DNA of 64,000 bases, taken from an uncultured Chlorobiota bacterium (GTDB lineage: Bacteria; Bacteroidota; Ignavibacteria; UBA10030; UBA6906). The stretch spans positions 1 through 64,000 of the forward strand of contig CAADGV010000043.1 in the NCBI GenBank assembly GCA_900696645.1. Reading direction: 5' to 3'. The stretch's first letter is position 1. Every line of letters starts with the position of its first letter. Made by a program: the position numbers and the translations under genes. The notes under the pieces are model-generated. The model had not been told where the DNA came from and made no database searches. It worked only from the letters and a program-made list of their open reading frames with translations. This document shows, one piece after another, positions 27,264 to 37,717 of this stretch.

Positions 27264-30200
27264 TTAGAATTCGAGTCTCGCACCAACGCGAATCTGGCGC
27301 GGAGCACCGTACACGTCGTTGCCGGTCGCCGTTGTATATGCCCAACGGTTATCAAGATTTATCGCCTTGTAGAACTCGGCATACAGCGGAACTGACTGTG
27401 CCTTGCTCGCGCCGGCAGGATTATTCAGCCAGCCGTCATCTTCGGGCGTCCCCGTCGTTGTAAACACGTTGATCACCTGTTTTGTATCAAGCAAGTTCAG
27501 GATGTTGACGTAGATATCGAGATCGACACCACCAAGCGGAATCAGCTTGTTGATGGAAAGGTCGATATTGAACACCCAAGGTGTCTTGGACGCATTTACG
27601 GGCTCCGTCGGATAGCTGAAACGGGGATCCGTGTATGTAATTGTTCCGACATTCCACGGGTTGAATTGACCTTCGAAAGCCGCCTTTACCTTCGTGTAGT
27701 TGTGGCCGCTGTTGAAGGTGAGTAATGCGTTGATTCCGAGGCCGGAAAGAACCGGCCCGCCATCATCTTTTTCAAAACGATAGTCGAGAAGAACCGAGCC
27801 GCGATGTGTCTGATTATGCTCCAGGGCATTGATAAAGTTCGACGGGCGTCCGATATTTTGTTCTACCGAACCCCAGCCGGAACGCGGATTCGAGGCAGTT
27901 CCCTGTGCATCGGAGAGCGTGTAATTCACGCGTGCTGAGAACCGGTTCGTGCGCCGTAGATCCATGGTCAATTCAAAGCCCTTCACTGTACCGAAGTCTT
28001 CATTCAGATAGGCATAGAATACCCGATTTCCGGCAGCATTCAAGAATGGCCGGACGCCGATCTGATCCTTCAGATCTTTGTGGAAACCTGTCAGTGTAAG
28101 CGCGACATTCTCGGAGATCGCCTGCCGGAAACCAATTTCATACTGCGTTGTCCGCTCAGGCCGCACCAGCAAACCAACCGGCGTAAGGTAGGCGTTACCG
28201 CGCGTAACCTCGCTCACCGTTCGGCTCAACGTGGTGTTACCCACATACAACTGGTTCAACGATGGCATTTGCGCATACAGACCATACATGGCGTAGAACA
28301 CGGTGTTTGCAGTAACGGGGAATGAGAAACTGAGACGCGGCAGTACGTACGACACTGCCTCCTGCTCAACCAGTTTATCCTCCCTAATGACGTCGAAGGT
28401 TTGGTTGAACAAGCTGTCATACGGAGCCAACGGATCGGCAAACGTCTTGTTCTTCGAGTTGAAATGCTCGAAACGAAGGCCGAAGTTCAGCACGAGGTCC
28501 TGGAACTCCCATTTGTTCTGAATGTACCCGGACGCAAAAATCGGTTTTCGTGGCGCATCGACACCGTCACCGGTCACTTTATTGCCGTCCACATCGTAGC
28601 CATAGTGGTTAATTGTGCCACGTTGTGAGAGCTCTATCCGACGCTGGGCTTCGCCACCTGGAAACGTTGCAGGAGTCTTTCCATCTTCACCGTTCAAAAA
28701 AATCATGGCTGCCTGGATATTACCGATAGAGTAGCTTCGAGTTGTCCATGCATCAAACCGCCCGCCTGCCTTCAATTCCCAATTCTTGTCTATTTGGGCG
28801 GTAACATCGGCGGTTGCGCCTATGGCAGACTGCTCGTTTTGACTGAAGGTGTTGTTGGGAGCATTTTCATGCGTGAAGTTGAACGCATCAATAACGCTAT
28901 AGGGTAACGGACCGCGGTAGTAGCGCCGGAACCCGGTGTATCCCTTGGCTTCATTCGCAACGCTATCTGTGTACATCTTCCAATCCGTCCCGAAGTCAGG
29001 ATCTTCACGGCTGAATGACCGCTTCTGATACGAGACAGAGACTTCGTAGAAGATGTTCGAGCCGAGCACGTGGCTGGCGCGTAAACTCCCGAAACCGGAA
29101 TTTGCGCGATCAATGCGTTTGCGTTTCTGAGCGAAATAATCCTGCAAATAGTTCGGCCATCCGCCTGCACCGTCTGAAATCACCGCTCCGCCAATGTTGC
29201 CGCCGCGTGCACCGCCTGCGGCACCGCCATCGATGGGCAGTTTATCCATTTGATAACTTCCGGTCAGACGAAGCTTGACCGGAGAGACATCAAATAATAG
29301 GGTTCCCTGGAAGGAGTTGCTTTCAGCCCAGTTATTGGGGATGTAGTTTTCCGCCACGGAAACTGGTCCGGGAAGTGAACGACCCGGGGATGCATCAAGA
29401 CCATCCGTTGTCAGGCCATCGAACGTGAATGGCGTAACATATCTGATCTGCCGATTGCGCAAATAGTTATGCTGACCTGCCACAAAGAACCGGAGTTCGG
29501 GTACAATGGAGCCACCAAAGGTACCGACGATGTTTCGGAATCCAAAGGCCGACGTGCCGAGGAATCGCTTGCCCGGCTTTGCAAAATCGTCCGTTTGGTA
29601 ATCAAGGCTGGCTTTGAATTCCGTTCCACCGGTACGCACAGACGTCCGCACGATACCCGAGTTGGATCCGCCGAATTCAGCTGTATACCCGCCGGCCTGA
29701 AGCTGGAATTCTTCTATCGCTTCTTGAATAACGCCAACGGTTGAGTTGTTGAAAACGGGGTTCGTCGTTGCTGCGCCATCAATATAGTATGCAACCTCAC
29801 CCTGACGGCCGCCGCGAACATACAATTGTCCGTTCTGTTGGACGACACCGGCTTGCAATGCAATAATGTTCTGGACACCGCGAATCGGCAAGTTCTGGAT
29901 ATCTTCTTGTGTTGCCAGACGTACGGTGTTTGTGGTATTTCGCTGCACCAACGGTCTCTCTGCAACAATGTCAACGCCCTGCAACTGCACGGCAGAACTT
30001 GAGATGCGCAAATCTTGTGTCGTCGTCAGGTTTGCGCTGACGCGCACATTCGACACTGAGAGAGGGGCATAACCGACTAGCGACACTCTCAGCGTATACA
30101 CCCCGGGCTGAACACCAAGAATGATGTATTCGCCATTGATGTCGGTCGCAGCACCGAGCGTTTGTCCCTCTATCGTGACGTTTGCACCGATGAGGGGCTC

Positions 30201-30308
30201 TCCAGACTCTCTGTCCTTTACCGTACCACGTATTTTTCCGTCCTGTGCATAAAGCGCGAGGGGAAGAAACGCGACTGTAAAGAGAGCCAATACGAGCTTA
30301 CGAAGCAT
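27264..30308 (-). CDS. TonB-dependent receptor with N-terminal carboxypeptidase-regulatory-like domain
   Basis: GKIRGTVKDRESGEPLIGANVTIEGQTLGAATDINGEYIILGVQPG; RGGRQGEVAYYIDGAATTNP plug; C-terminal IRVGARLEF; AGGAGG upstream of ATG. Confidence 0.92.
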   Translation of the reverse strand: MLRKLVLALFTVAFLPLALYAQDGKIRGTVKDRESGEPLIGANVTIEGQTLGAATDINGEYIILGVQPGVYTLRVSLVGYAPLSVSNVRVSANLTTTQDLRISSSAVQLQGVDIVAERPLVQRNTTNTVRLATQEDIQNLPIRGVQNIIALQAGVVQQNGQLYVRGGRQGEVAYYIDGAATTNPVFNNSTVGVIQEAIEEFQLQAGGYTAEFGGSNSGIVRTSVRTGGTEFKASLDYQTDDFAKPGKRFLGTSAFGFRNIVGTFGGSIVPELRFFVAGQHNYLRNRQIRYVTPFTFDGLTTDGLDASPGRSLPGPVSVAENYIPNNWAESNSFQGTLLFDVSPVKLRLTGSYQMDKLPIDGGAAGGARGGNIGGAVISDGAGGWPNYLQDYFAQKRKRIDRANSGFGSLRASHVLGSNIFYEVSVSYQKRSFSREDPDFGTDWKMYTDSVANEAKGYTGFRRYYRGPLPYSVIDAFNFTHENAPNNTFSQNEQSAIGATADVTAQIDKNWELKAGGRFDAWTTRSYSIGNIQAAMIFLNGEDGKTPATFPGGEAQRRIELSQRGTINHYGYDVDGNKVTGDGVDAPRKPIFASGYIQNKWEFQDLVLNFGLRFEHFNSKNKTFADPLAPYDSLFNQTFDVIREDKLVEQEAVSYVLPRLSFSFPVTANTVFYAMYGLYAQMPSLNQLYVGNTTLSRTVSEVTRGNAYLTPVGLLVRPERTTQYEIGFRQAISENVALTLTGFHKDLKDQIGVRPFLNAAGNRVFYAYLNEDFGTVKGFELTMDLRRTNRFSARVNYTLSDAQGTASNPRSGWGSVEQNIGRPSNFINALEHNQTHRGSVLLDYRFEKDDGGPVLSGLGINALLTFNSGHNYTKVKAAFEGQFNPWNVGTITYTDPRFSYPTEPVNASKTPWVFNIDLSINKLIPLGGVDLDIYVNILNLLDTKQVINVFTTTGTPEDDGWLNNPAGASKAQSVPLYAEFYKAINLDNRWAYTTATGNDVYGAPRQIRVGARLEF

Positions 30309-30767
30309 GTTTGACCTCCTGTTTATTGTGGAGTGGTTGTGTTGTTGTGTGTGTGAAGTGTTTCACCTTTTTTCTGACCTGTTTACTAAAAAGGTGTGCA
30401 GGTTGTCCTGCGTGAAACTCTCGCATGCAATTACTCCGTGCGATGAGTGGATGAAGTCTTTTTGTTTTTGTGACCAGACCAAACGCACAGGAAAATGTGC
30501 GCTTACTACCGAAGGATGCCCTTGCTGCAAGCAAGGGGTCTACAAAAATAACCCGAACTTATGCCGACCTCCGCCGATGGTGAGCATCAAACCACGACAC
30601 TTCAGATGTTTGCTAACCGGCAACTGCTGACGGCGTCATGGAGAACATTTTTGAGAGCAGAGATCGTTGGGCAAGATTAATTGGAAAGCAGTATCAAAAT
30701 CAATCGATAATTCACCTCCTTGTTTAAGTGTGACGGGAATCGAGTATTGTGCGAGAGAACATGGCTC

Positions 30768-30796
30768 AATATAAACACCGAGACAGTCTTTGTCAA
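30768..30796 (-). promoter_or_regulatory. Near-consensus sigma70-type promoter
   Basis: Minus strand TTGACA (30796-30791), 17-bp spacer, TATATT (30773-30768). Confidence 0.7.
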
Positions 30797-30898
30797 GTCT
30801 TTCAACAAAAAGTACAGGACCTGCGCGAATTTTCCCCAATTCGCCTACATCTACAGCCCAACAACCTGCATACTATTTAATTTATCTACAAATCGGCT

Positions 30899-32488
30899 TT
30901 AGTCGAGTCTCACAACCCTGACATTTTCTATTCCCTCCTCATTCAGAAGCGTGGCAAGAGCCGGCTCAGGAATGTCGCTGTCAATGTTCATGACTGTCAG
31001 CGCTCGTTCACCCATTGCCGTTCTGCCTAACGACACTCCCGCAATGTTCACTTTGTGAGCAGCCAGAATTGTACCGACACGCGCGAGCATGCCAGGTCGG
31101 TCCATATTATTGTAAACGAGGAGATGACCTCCCGGATTCAACTCAAATCGGAAACCATCTATTCTCACAAGACGAAGGGAATTCGAGTTGTAGACAGTTC
31201 CCGCAACCTCTCTTTCACCACCCTCTATCTGCACCTGAATGCGAAGGAGATTTGCAAAACCATCTGACGGCCCTTCCCGAAGTTCGTTCACTGTCAACCC
31301 CATTTCAGCAGCGTGCAACGGTGCATTCACAAAATTAACAGGCTCAGGAAGCACATGCGAGAGAATTCCCTTCAGTACTCCGGCCTTCATCAGTTCCATC
31401 GATGAAGACACCAGAACGCCTGAAGCGCCAACTGTCACACCCTTGAGCTTTCCGCCGGCAAGTTGTGCTGCAAGGCTTCCCAGCTTTTCGGCGAGCGTTG
31501 CATACGGCTTGAGTTCTTCATTCATGGTAAGTTGAAGAGCGGCCCCGTTGACGAGTCCGATGTAACCCCTTCCTTTCAACGCGTCGGCAATTTGATGGGC
31601 GATCTGTACCGCTACTTTTTCTTGCGCCTCCTCGGTTGATGCACCAAGGTGAGGCGTTGCGACAACCCGCGGGTGAGTTAACAAGGCTCCGCTTTTTTCG
31701 GGATTGGGCGGTTCCTCTTCAAACACATCGAGAGCCGCCCCGCCTACGTATCCCGATTGGAGAGCGCGAAGCAGTGCAGCCTCATCAACAATACCGCCGC
31801 GGGCACAGTTGATAATCCGGACACCGCGCTTGCACTTGGCGAACGTTGTATCGTTCAACAGGGCCTTGGTTTCCTTCGAGAGCGGCGTATGCACTGTGAT
31901 GAAATCCGATCGCCGGAATAGTTCGTCGAGATTTACCAATTCGATGTTCAGTTTCATAGCGACGTCATTCGCCAGCACCGGGTCGTAGCCGATGATGTTC
32001 ATCCCGAAAGCCTTGCAGCGAATGGCAACTTCACGGCCGATCTTCCCAAGGCCTACAACGCCGAGTGTTTTCTCAAATACTTCGACACCCGTGAAACTCT
32101 TGCGTTCCCACTTTCCCTGCATCAAACTGCGATTCGATTGGGGAATGTTTCGTGCAAGTGAGAGCAGCATCGACACGGTATGTTCAGCGGCGGAAATCGT
32201 GTTCCCGCCCGGTGTGTTCATCACCAGGATGCCTTTGCGTGTAGCCGCAGGTACGTCGATGTTGTCGACACCTGTTCCCGCCCTGCCGATGATTTTCATC
32301 TGTGAAGCATGATTGATGACCTCCGCTGTGACCTTTGTTGCGCTGCGCACAACAAGTCCATCGTATGCACCGATTGTCTTCTTCAATTCATCCGCGGAAA
32401 TACCCGGCGTGTTATCGACCTCAAAGCCTTCCCCTGTCAAAATATCAATGCAGCTTTGCTCAAGTTGATCGCTTACAAGTATCTTCAT
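30899..32488 (-). CDS. serA: D-3-phosphoglycerate dehydrogenase
   Basis: MKILVSDQLEQSCIDIL..., VVGLGKIGREVA, NCARGGIVDEAALL, C-terminal ACT-like domain. Confidence 0.95.
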   Translation of the reverse strand: MKILVSDQLEQSCIDILTGEGFEVDNTPGISADELKKTIGAYDGLVVRSATKVTAEVINHASQMKIIGRAGTGVDNIDVPAATRKGILVMNTPGGNTISAAEHTVSMLLSLARNIPQSNRSLMQGKWERKSFTGVEVFEKTLGVVGLGKIGREVAIRCKAFGMNIIGYDPVLANDVAMKLNIELVNLDELFRRSDFITVHTPLSKETKALLNDTTFAKCKRGVRIINCARGGIVDEAALLRALQSGYVGGAALDVFEEEPPNPEKSGALLTHPRVVATPHLGASTEEAQEKVAVQIAHQIADALKGRGYIGLVNGAALQLTMNEELKPYATLAEKLGSLAAQLAGGKLKGVTVGASGVLVSSSMELMKAGVLKGILSHVLPEPVNFVNAPLHAAEMGLTVNELREGPSDGFANLLRIQVQIEGGEREVAGTVYNSNSLRLVRIDGFRFELNPGGHLLVYNNMDRPGMLARVGTILAAHKVNIAGVSLGRTAMGERALTVMNIDSDIPEPALATLLNEEGIENVRVVRLD

Positions 32489-32531
32489 ATGGATTTTCTT
32501 CACTCCCCTAATTCATTGAATGGCTAAATGA

Positions 32532-33671
32532 CTATTTAGTTGACAAGAACGATTGTTGCGTTGCCGCGAGTCCCGCCCCCAACGAGAACTTGTATCCTAC
32601 TGCTGCAAGAGTCTGTTCCAACGCCCCCATGAATGCAATCATATCCAACTCGTCGTAATACCCGAGATGAGAAACGCGGAAAATCTTGTCCTTATAGTCG
32701 TCCTGTCCGCCGGCAATGGTGATCCCCTTCTCGCCCTTCAATACTTTGTTGAATGCTTTCCATACAACCCCCTCGGGGACCCATACAGGGGTGACTGCAT
32801 ACGAAGGCGAATCAGAAAAAAGTTTGAGGCCCAGCCCGACAATTCCTGCACGCAGCGCGGTCGCAAGCCGTTCGTGCCGCTTCCACACATTCTCAATTCC
32901 TTCAGCGCGAATCATTTCGAGCGCAGCATCAACGCCGATGATAAGCGAGACGGCGGGCGTGAAAGGCGTGTCGTTATCGGCAAACGATTTTACGGCTTTG
33001 CGTAAATCGAAATAGAACTTCGGCATCTTCGACGATTCCATCGTGGCAATTGCCCGTTGACTCAGTGCAACAAACGCAAGTCCGGGTGGAATCATCAGTC
33101 CCTTCTGCGATCCCGTCACGCACACATCAATCCCCCACTCATCAAAGCGGAGTTCATGCGCCCCAACCGCAGTAATCCCGTCGACGCAAACGAGGGCCCG
33201 GGAATTTTCCCGGATCAATTTCGCCATCGCTTTCACATCCGTTGCCGTTCCCGTCGATGTCTCGCTGTGAACAAGGTAAACTGCCTTTGCATCGGGATGC
33301 GCTTTGAGTGCCGAAAGAATTTGTTCGGCCGAGGGCGCTTTGCCCCATTCGGTTTTTATCTCGACGGCATTCATACCGAATGCTTTCGGCATCTTCACCC
33401 ATCGCTCGCCGAATTTCCCGCCGTTCACTGAAATAACGGTGTCACCCGGCGAAAAGAGACTGACGAATGTCGATTCAACTCCTCCCGTCCCCGAACAGGT
33501 CAGTGTAAGAACCGGTTGCTCCGTCTGAAAGAGATATTTGAGATTCTTGTTGACCCGCGTGAGGATTTCGTTGAACTCGGGGTTGCGGTGGTGGATTATC
33601 GGCTCCGCCATTTTGAGCATGACTGTTTCGGGAATCGGCGTTGGGCCTGGCGTGAAGAGTCGTTTCTTCAT
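32532..33671 (-). CDS. Class V aminotransferase (serine-pyruvate/alanine-glyoxylate aminotransferase family)
   Basis: FTPGPTPIPETVM, HSETSTGT, VDGITAVGAHELRFDEWGIDVCVTGSQKGLMIPPGL (PLP lysine). Confidence 0.92.
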   Translation of the reverse strand: MKKRLFTPGPTPIPETVMLKMAEPIIHHRNPEFNEILTRVNKNLKYLFQTEQPVLTLTCSGTGGVESTFVSLFSPGDTVISVNGGKFGERWVKMPKAFGMNAVEIKTEWGKAPSAEQILSALKAHPDAKAVYLVHSETSTGTATDVKAMAKLIRENSRALVCVDGITAVGAHELRFDEWGIDVCVTGSQKGLMIPPGLAFVALSQRAIATMESSKMPKFYFDLRKAVKSFADNDTPFTPAVSLIIGVDAALEMIRAEGIENVWKRHERLATALRAGIVGLGLKLFSDSPSYAVTPVWVPEGVVWKAFNKVLKGEKGITIAGGQDDYKDKIFRVSHLGYYDELDMIAFMGALEQTLAAVGYKFSLGAGLAATQQSFLSTK

Positions 33672-33763
33672 GGAACAGTTCTCCTGTATGTGGGTGGGTG
33701 GTCGTCCTTGTCAGTGGGAATGAATCTACAAAAAACCGGGCTGAGAATCCCGTCGAAGGCAGG

Positions 33764-34360
33764 TTAGTCGGCAGCAGTGATGTGGCGGGCAATCATCCCG
33801 AAAAGCTCCGGCTTCCCTTCCCCTGTAATAGAAGAGAACGGAATAACATCTCTGCAGAATGAGAATCTCGCGTATGCCGCTTTTGCATTTTTCACATACA
33901 TCGGCATCTTGCTGCGGGGAAGTTTGTCGGACTTCGTCATGACAACGACGAAGGGGATTTCGTAGTATTCAAGCCATCCCACCATCATCAAATCCAGTTC
34001 CGTCGGTTCGTGGCGCGAATCGATTAACTGAACAACAAGGGAAAGGTTCTCGCGTCCCTTGAGATATTGTTCGATGAGCTTGCCCCAACTCGACCGGATT
34101 TGTTCCGGCACTTTTGCATACCCGTAGCCGGGCAGGTCAACAAAATAGAACATCTTGTTGACGAGATAGTAGTTGAGCTCGCGTGTTTTCCCGGGATCGG
34201 AACTTGAGCGCGCAAGAGCCTTGCGATTGAGGAGCTTATTGATGAGGGAGGATTTGCCGACATTCGAACGGCCAAGGAAGGCGACTTCCTTGTAGGGTTC
34301 CTTGGGCAGTTGCCGGATATTGGCAACACCGGTTGTAAATTCTGCTGATGTTATCTTCAT
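33764..34360 (-). CDS. engB: Ribosome biogenesis GTP-binding protein EngB/YsxC
   Basis: GRSNVGKSSLINKLL, DPGKTRELNYYLVN, DLPGYGYAK, TKSDK. Confidence 0.93.
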   Translation of the reverse strand: MKITSAEFTTGVANIRQLPKEPYKEVAFLGRSNVGKSSLINKLLNRKALARSSSDPGKTRELNYYLVNKMFYFVDLPGYGYAKVPEQIRSSWGKLIEQYLKGRENLSLVVQLIDSRHEPTELDLMMVGWLEYYEIPFVVVMTKSDKLPRSKMPMYVKNAKAAYARFSFCRDVIPFSSITGEGKPELFGMIARHITAAD

Positions 34361-34379
34361 GAAACGATAGGGAAACGCA

Positions 34380-34404
34380 GAGAGTCCCGATGGGCGGGAC
34401 TCTC
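34380..34404. terminator. Terminator-like inverted repeat between rplQ and engB
   Basis: gagagtcccg-atggg-cgggactctc perfect 10-bp stem; T-tract clearer on the plus side (attttt), weak on minus. Confidence 0.5.
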
Positions 34405-34424
34405 ATTTTTCGGTTTCAAAATAG

Positions 34425-34946
34425 TCAAGACCCTGCGCCGGCTTCAGCCTTTTTCTCTTCGGAGTCCTTCTTTTCCTTCGCGCCCTCCGATTTGGCTTTC
34501 TTCGTCTTCTGCGGCTTGGCTTCTTTTTTTGTTTCCAGCTTTCCGGAAATTTCCTGTCCTGTGTTGAAATCCACCAACTCGATTACGGCCATCTCGGCGG
34601 CGTCGCCTTTGCGCTGCCCGAGCCGCACAATCCGCGTATATCCTCCCGGACGCGCCGCAACCTTCTCCGCAATCGTTGTAAACAATTCCTTGATTACGGA
34701 TCGATCTTTGATAAGCCGGCCAACTTCGCGGCGGGCATGAACTCCGACCGCCGGAGCATCCTGTTTTGAGGCCGCATTCTTCGCCCGCGTGATCAACTTC
34801 TCGACAACCATACGGGTCTCCTTTGCCTTTGCCACGGTGGTCGTGATCCGTTTGTGGCGCAGAAGCGAAGTCGAGAGAGATGCCAGCGTAGCACGGCGGT
34901 GACTGGCTGTGCGTTTGAGTTTACGTCCTGATTTGCGATGTCGCAT
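34425..34946 (-). CDS. rplQ: 50S ribosomal protein L17 with Lys/Glu/Ala-rich C-terminal extension
   Basis: [43 protein letters not shown]. Confidence 0.95.
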   Translation of the reverse strand: MRHRKSGRKLKRTASHRRATLASLSTSLLRHKRITTTVAKAKETRMVVEKLITRAKNAASKQDAPAVGVHARREVGRLIKDRSVIKELFTTIAEKVAARPGGYTRIVRLGQRKGDAAEMAVIELVDFNTGQEISGKLETKKEAKPQKTKKAKSEGAKEKKDSEEKKAEAGAGS

Positions 34947-34986
34947 AATAGCTATCCAAAGAAAATTCTACTCGTGAAACAGCGAC

Positions 34987-35979
34987 TTAGTTTGTTTGAA
35001 TGTCGCCGATGTATTTCGTCACATCCATTCCGAACTTCAACTGCTCGCGCTCGATGATTTCGGAGAGTTCCGCAAGCGACTTTCGCCCGAAGTTGCGGAA
35101 CTTCAACAGCTCTGCTTCATCACGGCGAACGAGGTCGGCAATGGTTTTGATGTTCGCTGCCCGCAGGCAGTTGTGTGATCGAACGGAAAGTTCCAGCTCG
35201 TCCACAGGCGTGAGCAACACTTTGCGCACGCGGGAAAACTCCGCATCCATCTCGCTCTCCACCTTTTCCGCTTCCTGCTCTGTATCAAAATTGATAAAGA
35301 GTTGAATATGGTCGCGCAGAATCTTTCCCGAGTATGCCATTGCATCTTCGGGGGTGATCGAGCCATCCGTCTCTACTTCAAGAATCAGCTTTTCATAATC
35401 TGTCTGTTGACCCACACGGGTCGGCTCGACGAGATACCGGACGTTCCTGATCGGGGAGAAAATGGAATCAATAGGAATAACACCAACCGCCTGGTCTGCG
35501 GATTTGTTCTCTTCGGCGACAACAAATCCGATTCCCCGCCCGATGCGAATATCAAGCTCGAAGCTGGCGTCCGCATTCAGAGTTGCAATATGGAGATCGG
35601 GATTCAACACTTCGATATCCCCCGACACATCCTGAATATCCCGTGCTGTAAACTCGCGGGGACCCTTCAATGGAACGATAACCCGGTTGCTTTTCCTGTT
35701 GACAAGTTTCAGACGAACTTGCTTGAGATTCAGAATCATATCCGGCAGGTCTTCGACAACTCCGGGAATGGTCGAGAACTCGTGCTGCACTCCGTCAACG
35801 TGGATGGATGTGATGGCATATCCGGGCAAAGATGAAAGGAGGATACGGCGCATCGAATTGCCGATGGTGGTACCGAATCCCTTCTCAAGTGGCTGTACAA
35901 TAAACCGTCCGAAGGTGCCGGTGCGGCTCGATTCCTCGAGCTGTATGCGCTCCGGCATTTGGATTGTTCCTGCTGTCAT
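34987..35979 (-). CDS. rpoA: RNA polymerase subunit alpha
   Basis: FGRFIVQPLEKGFGTTIGNSMRRILLSSLPG; alpha-CTD LRAANIKTIADLVRRDEAELLKFRNFGRKSLAEL. Confidence 0.98.
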   Translation of the reverse strand: MTAGTIQMPERIQLEESSRTGTFGRFIVQPLEKGFGTTIGNSMRRILLSSLPGYAITSIHVDGVQHEFSTIPGVVEDLPDMILNLKQVRLKLVNRKSNRVIVPLKGPREFTARDIQDVSGDIEVLNPDLHIATLNADASFELDIRIGRGIGFVVAEENKSADQAVGVIPIDSIFSPIRNVRYLVEPTRVGQQTDYEKLILEVETDGSITPEDAMAYSGKILRDHIQLFINFDTEQEAEKVESEMDAEFSRVRKVLLTPVDELELSVRSHNCLRAANIKTIADLVRRDEAELLKFRNFGRKSLAELSEIIEREQLKFGMDVTKYIGDIQTN

Positions 35980-36001
35980 TGGCTACACACCTTGTTTGTG
36001 A

Positions 36002-36631
36002 TTACTTCGAATACAACTCAACGATCAACTGCTCGTCGGCATTCAGCGGAATATCCGCCCGCTCCGGGATGTTGAGAAATGTACCGGTCATAGTTGCTTT
36101 GTCAAGACTCAGCCACGGAAGCATGGCTGTGTCCTTCATTCTTTTCATCGATGCATGAAACACATCGAGCTTTCTGCTTTTTTCCCGCACCGAAATTGTG
36201 TCGCCCGACCTGAGCAAGTACGAGGGGATATCGACGGGCTTGTTGTTCACGAGAATGTGGCCGTGCGTAATCAACTGCCGGGCAGTTTTCCGCGACGGCG
36301 CCAGTCCGAGGCGGTACAGCGTATTGTCGAGACGGCGTTCAAGCATCTTTACCAACGTCTCCCCTGTTCGCCCGGTTTGCTTCAGCGCTTGCGAAAAGTA
36401 GTTGCGGAACTGGGTTTCCTGCAAACCGTACATGCGGCGAACCTTCTGCTTCTCGCGCAATTGCGTTCCGTACTCCGAAACCTTTGCACGCCGCGACTGC
36501 CCGTGCTGACCCGGCGCATAGTTCCGCCGCTCAACCGGACATTTCTCGGTGAAGCATTTTGTTCCTTTAAGGAACAACTTCTGTTTTTCTCGTCTGCAGA
36601 GCCTGCAGTTTGAATCGATGTATCTTGCCAT
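36002..36631 (-). CDS. rpsD: 30S ribosomal protein S4
   Basis: Start at MARYIDSNCRLCRREKQKLFLKGTKCFTEKC (track extends to 36703). Confidence 0.97.
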   Translation of the reverse strand: MARYIDSNCRLCRREKQKLFLKGTKCFTEKCPVERRNYAPGQHGQSRRAKVSEYGTQLREKQKVRRMYGLQETQFRNYFSQALKQTGRTGETLVKMLERRLDNTLYRLGLAPSRKTARQLITHGHILVNNKPVDIPSYLLRSGDTISVREKSRKLDVFHASMKRMKDTAMLPWLSLDKATMTGTFLNIPERADIPLNADEQLIVELYSK

Positions 36632-36672
36632 GAATCCTTCCTTTAATGATACCCCGTTGAGGGGGTTTGCAC

Positions 36673-37071
36673 TTACACTCTGCGTCGTTTCGGCGGCCGG
36701 CACCCGTTGTGCGGAATCGGCGTGATGTCGCGGATGGCGGAGATCTCGAGTCCTGCAACTTGCAGGGCACGAATTGCCGCTTCACGGCCGGAACCGGGGC
36801 CCTTCACAAACACCTCAACCTTTCGGAGTCCAAGCGAAAATGCGGTCTTCGCTGCGGCCTCTGCCGAGACTTGAGCCGCAAACGGCGTGTTCTTCCGTGA
36901 GCCCTTGAAGCCGTTCTTGCCCGCCGACGACCAGCTAATGGTGTTGCCGTAGATATCGGTAATCGTCACGATCACATTGTTGAATGTGGCCTTTACGAAT
37001 ACTTTGCCACTGATATCAACCGATATTTTTTTCTTCTTTTTTACTACGTCGCTTGAAGTGGTTTTTGCCAC
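36673..37071 (-). CDS. rpsK: 30S ribosomal protein S11 (GTG start)
   Basis: [30 protein letters not shown]...[13 protein letters not shown]. Confidence 0.97.
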   Translation of the reverse strand: MAKTTSSDVVKKKKKISVDISGKVFVKATFNNVIVTITDIYGNTISWSSAGKNGFKGSRKNTPFAAQVSAEAAAKTAFSLGLRKVEVFVKGPGSGREAAIRALQVAGLEISAIRDITPIPHNGCRPPKRRRV

Positions 37072-37137
37072 GTCGTACTCCTTGTTCGTTTAGAATTCTT
37101 CCCGGCGCTCCGGCCTTTCACTGATGCACTGAACAGC

Positions 37138-37521
37138 TTACGTCTTCGCTGCCGCCTTCTTCTTGCCGGCAACAGTTTTGCGTTTGCCCTTGCGTGTACG
37201 CGAGTTGGTGCGCGTACGCTGACCTCGAACAGGCAGGCCCTTGCGGTGACGCAACCCGCGGTAGCAGCCGATATCCATCAGCCGTTTGATGTTGGATTGG
37301 ACTTCGCCGCGCAACGCGCCTTCCACTTTGTAGTCTGCGGTGATGACACCGCGGATCTTGGCAACCTCATCGTCGCTCAGGTCGGCAACTTTCTTGTCAA
37401 AGCTGATGCCGGCCTTGGTGAGAATTTCCGCCGCGGTTGCGCTTCCGACACCGTAAATGTACTGAAGGCCGATAATCGAACGCTTCTTTTTTGGTAAATC
37501 GACGCCAGCTATACGAGCCAA
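37138..37521 (-). CDS. rpsM: 30S ribosomal protein S13 (TTG start)
   Basis: [26 protein letters not shown]...[25 protein letters not shown]. Confidence 0.97.
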   Translation of the reverse strand: MARIAGVDLPKKKRSIIGLQYIYGVGSATAAEILTKAGISFDKKVADLSDDEVAKIRGVITADYKVEGALRGEVQSNIKRLMDIGCYRGLRHRKGLPVRGQRTRTNSRTRKGKRKTVAGKKKAAAKT

Positions 37522-37549
37522 CTGACTCCTCCTTCAATTAGAAAACGAA

Positions 37550-37663
37550 TTAACCCTGACGCTGCTTGTGTTTCGGGTTCTTGCAAATCACGCGCACAAC
37601 ACCGTTGCGACGGATGATCTTGCAGTTGATGCAAATTTTCTTGACTGATGATCGTACTTTCAT
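37550..37663 (-). CDS. rpmJ: 50S ribosomal protein L36 (below the size cutoff of the ORF track)
   Basis: Manual translation [37 protein letters not shown]. Confidence 0.96.
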   Translation of the reverse strand: MKVRSSVKKICINCKIIRRNGVVRVICKNPKHKQRQG

Positions 37664-37717
37664 GCCTTACTTCTCCTTGTGTGCCGTCGCCGCTTCTCCA
37701 GCGACGGGCCGATACCG

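Noticed and set aside
30636-30839. 67-aa minus ORF upstream of the TonB receptor
   Set aside because: Spans the consensus promoter and the SD, so it is unlikely to be expressed as given; only the downstream part could be translated.
30720-30902. 60-aa plus-strand ORF
   Set aside because: No SD or family features; covers the minus-strand promoter region.
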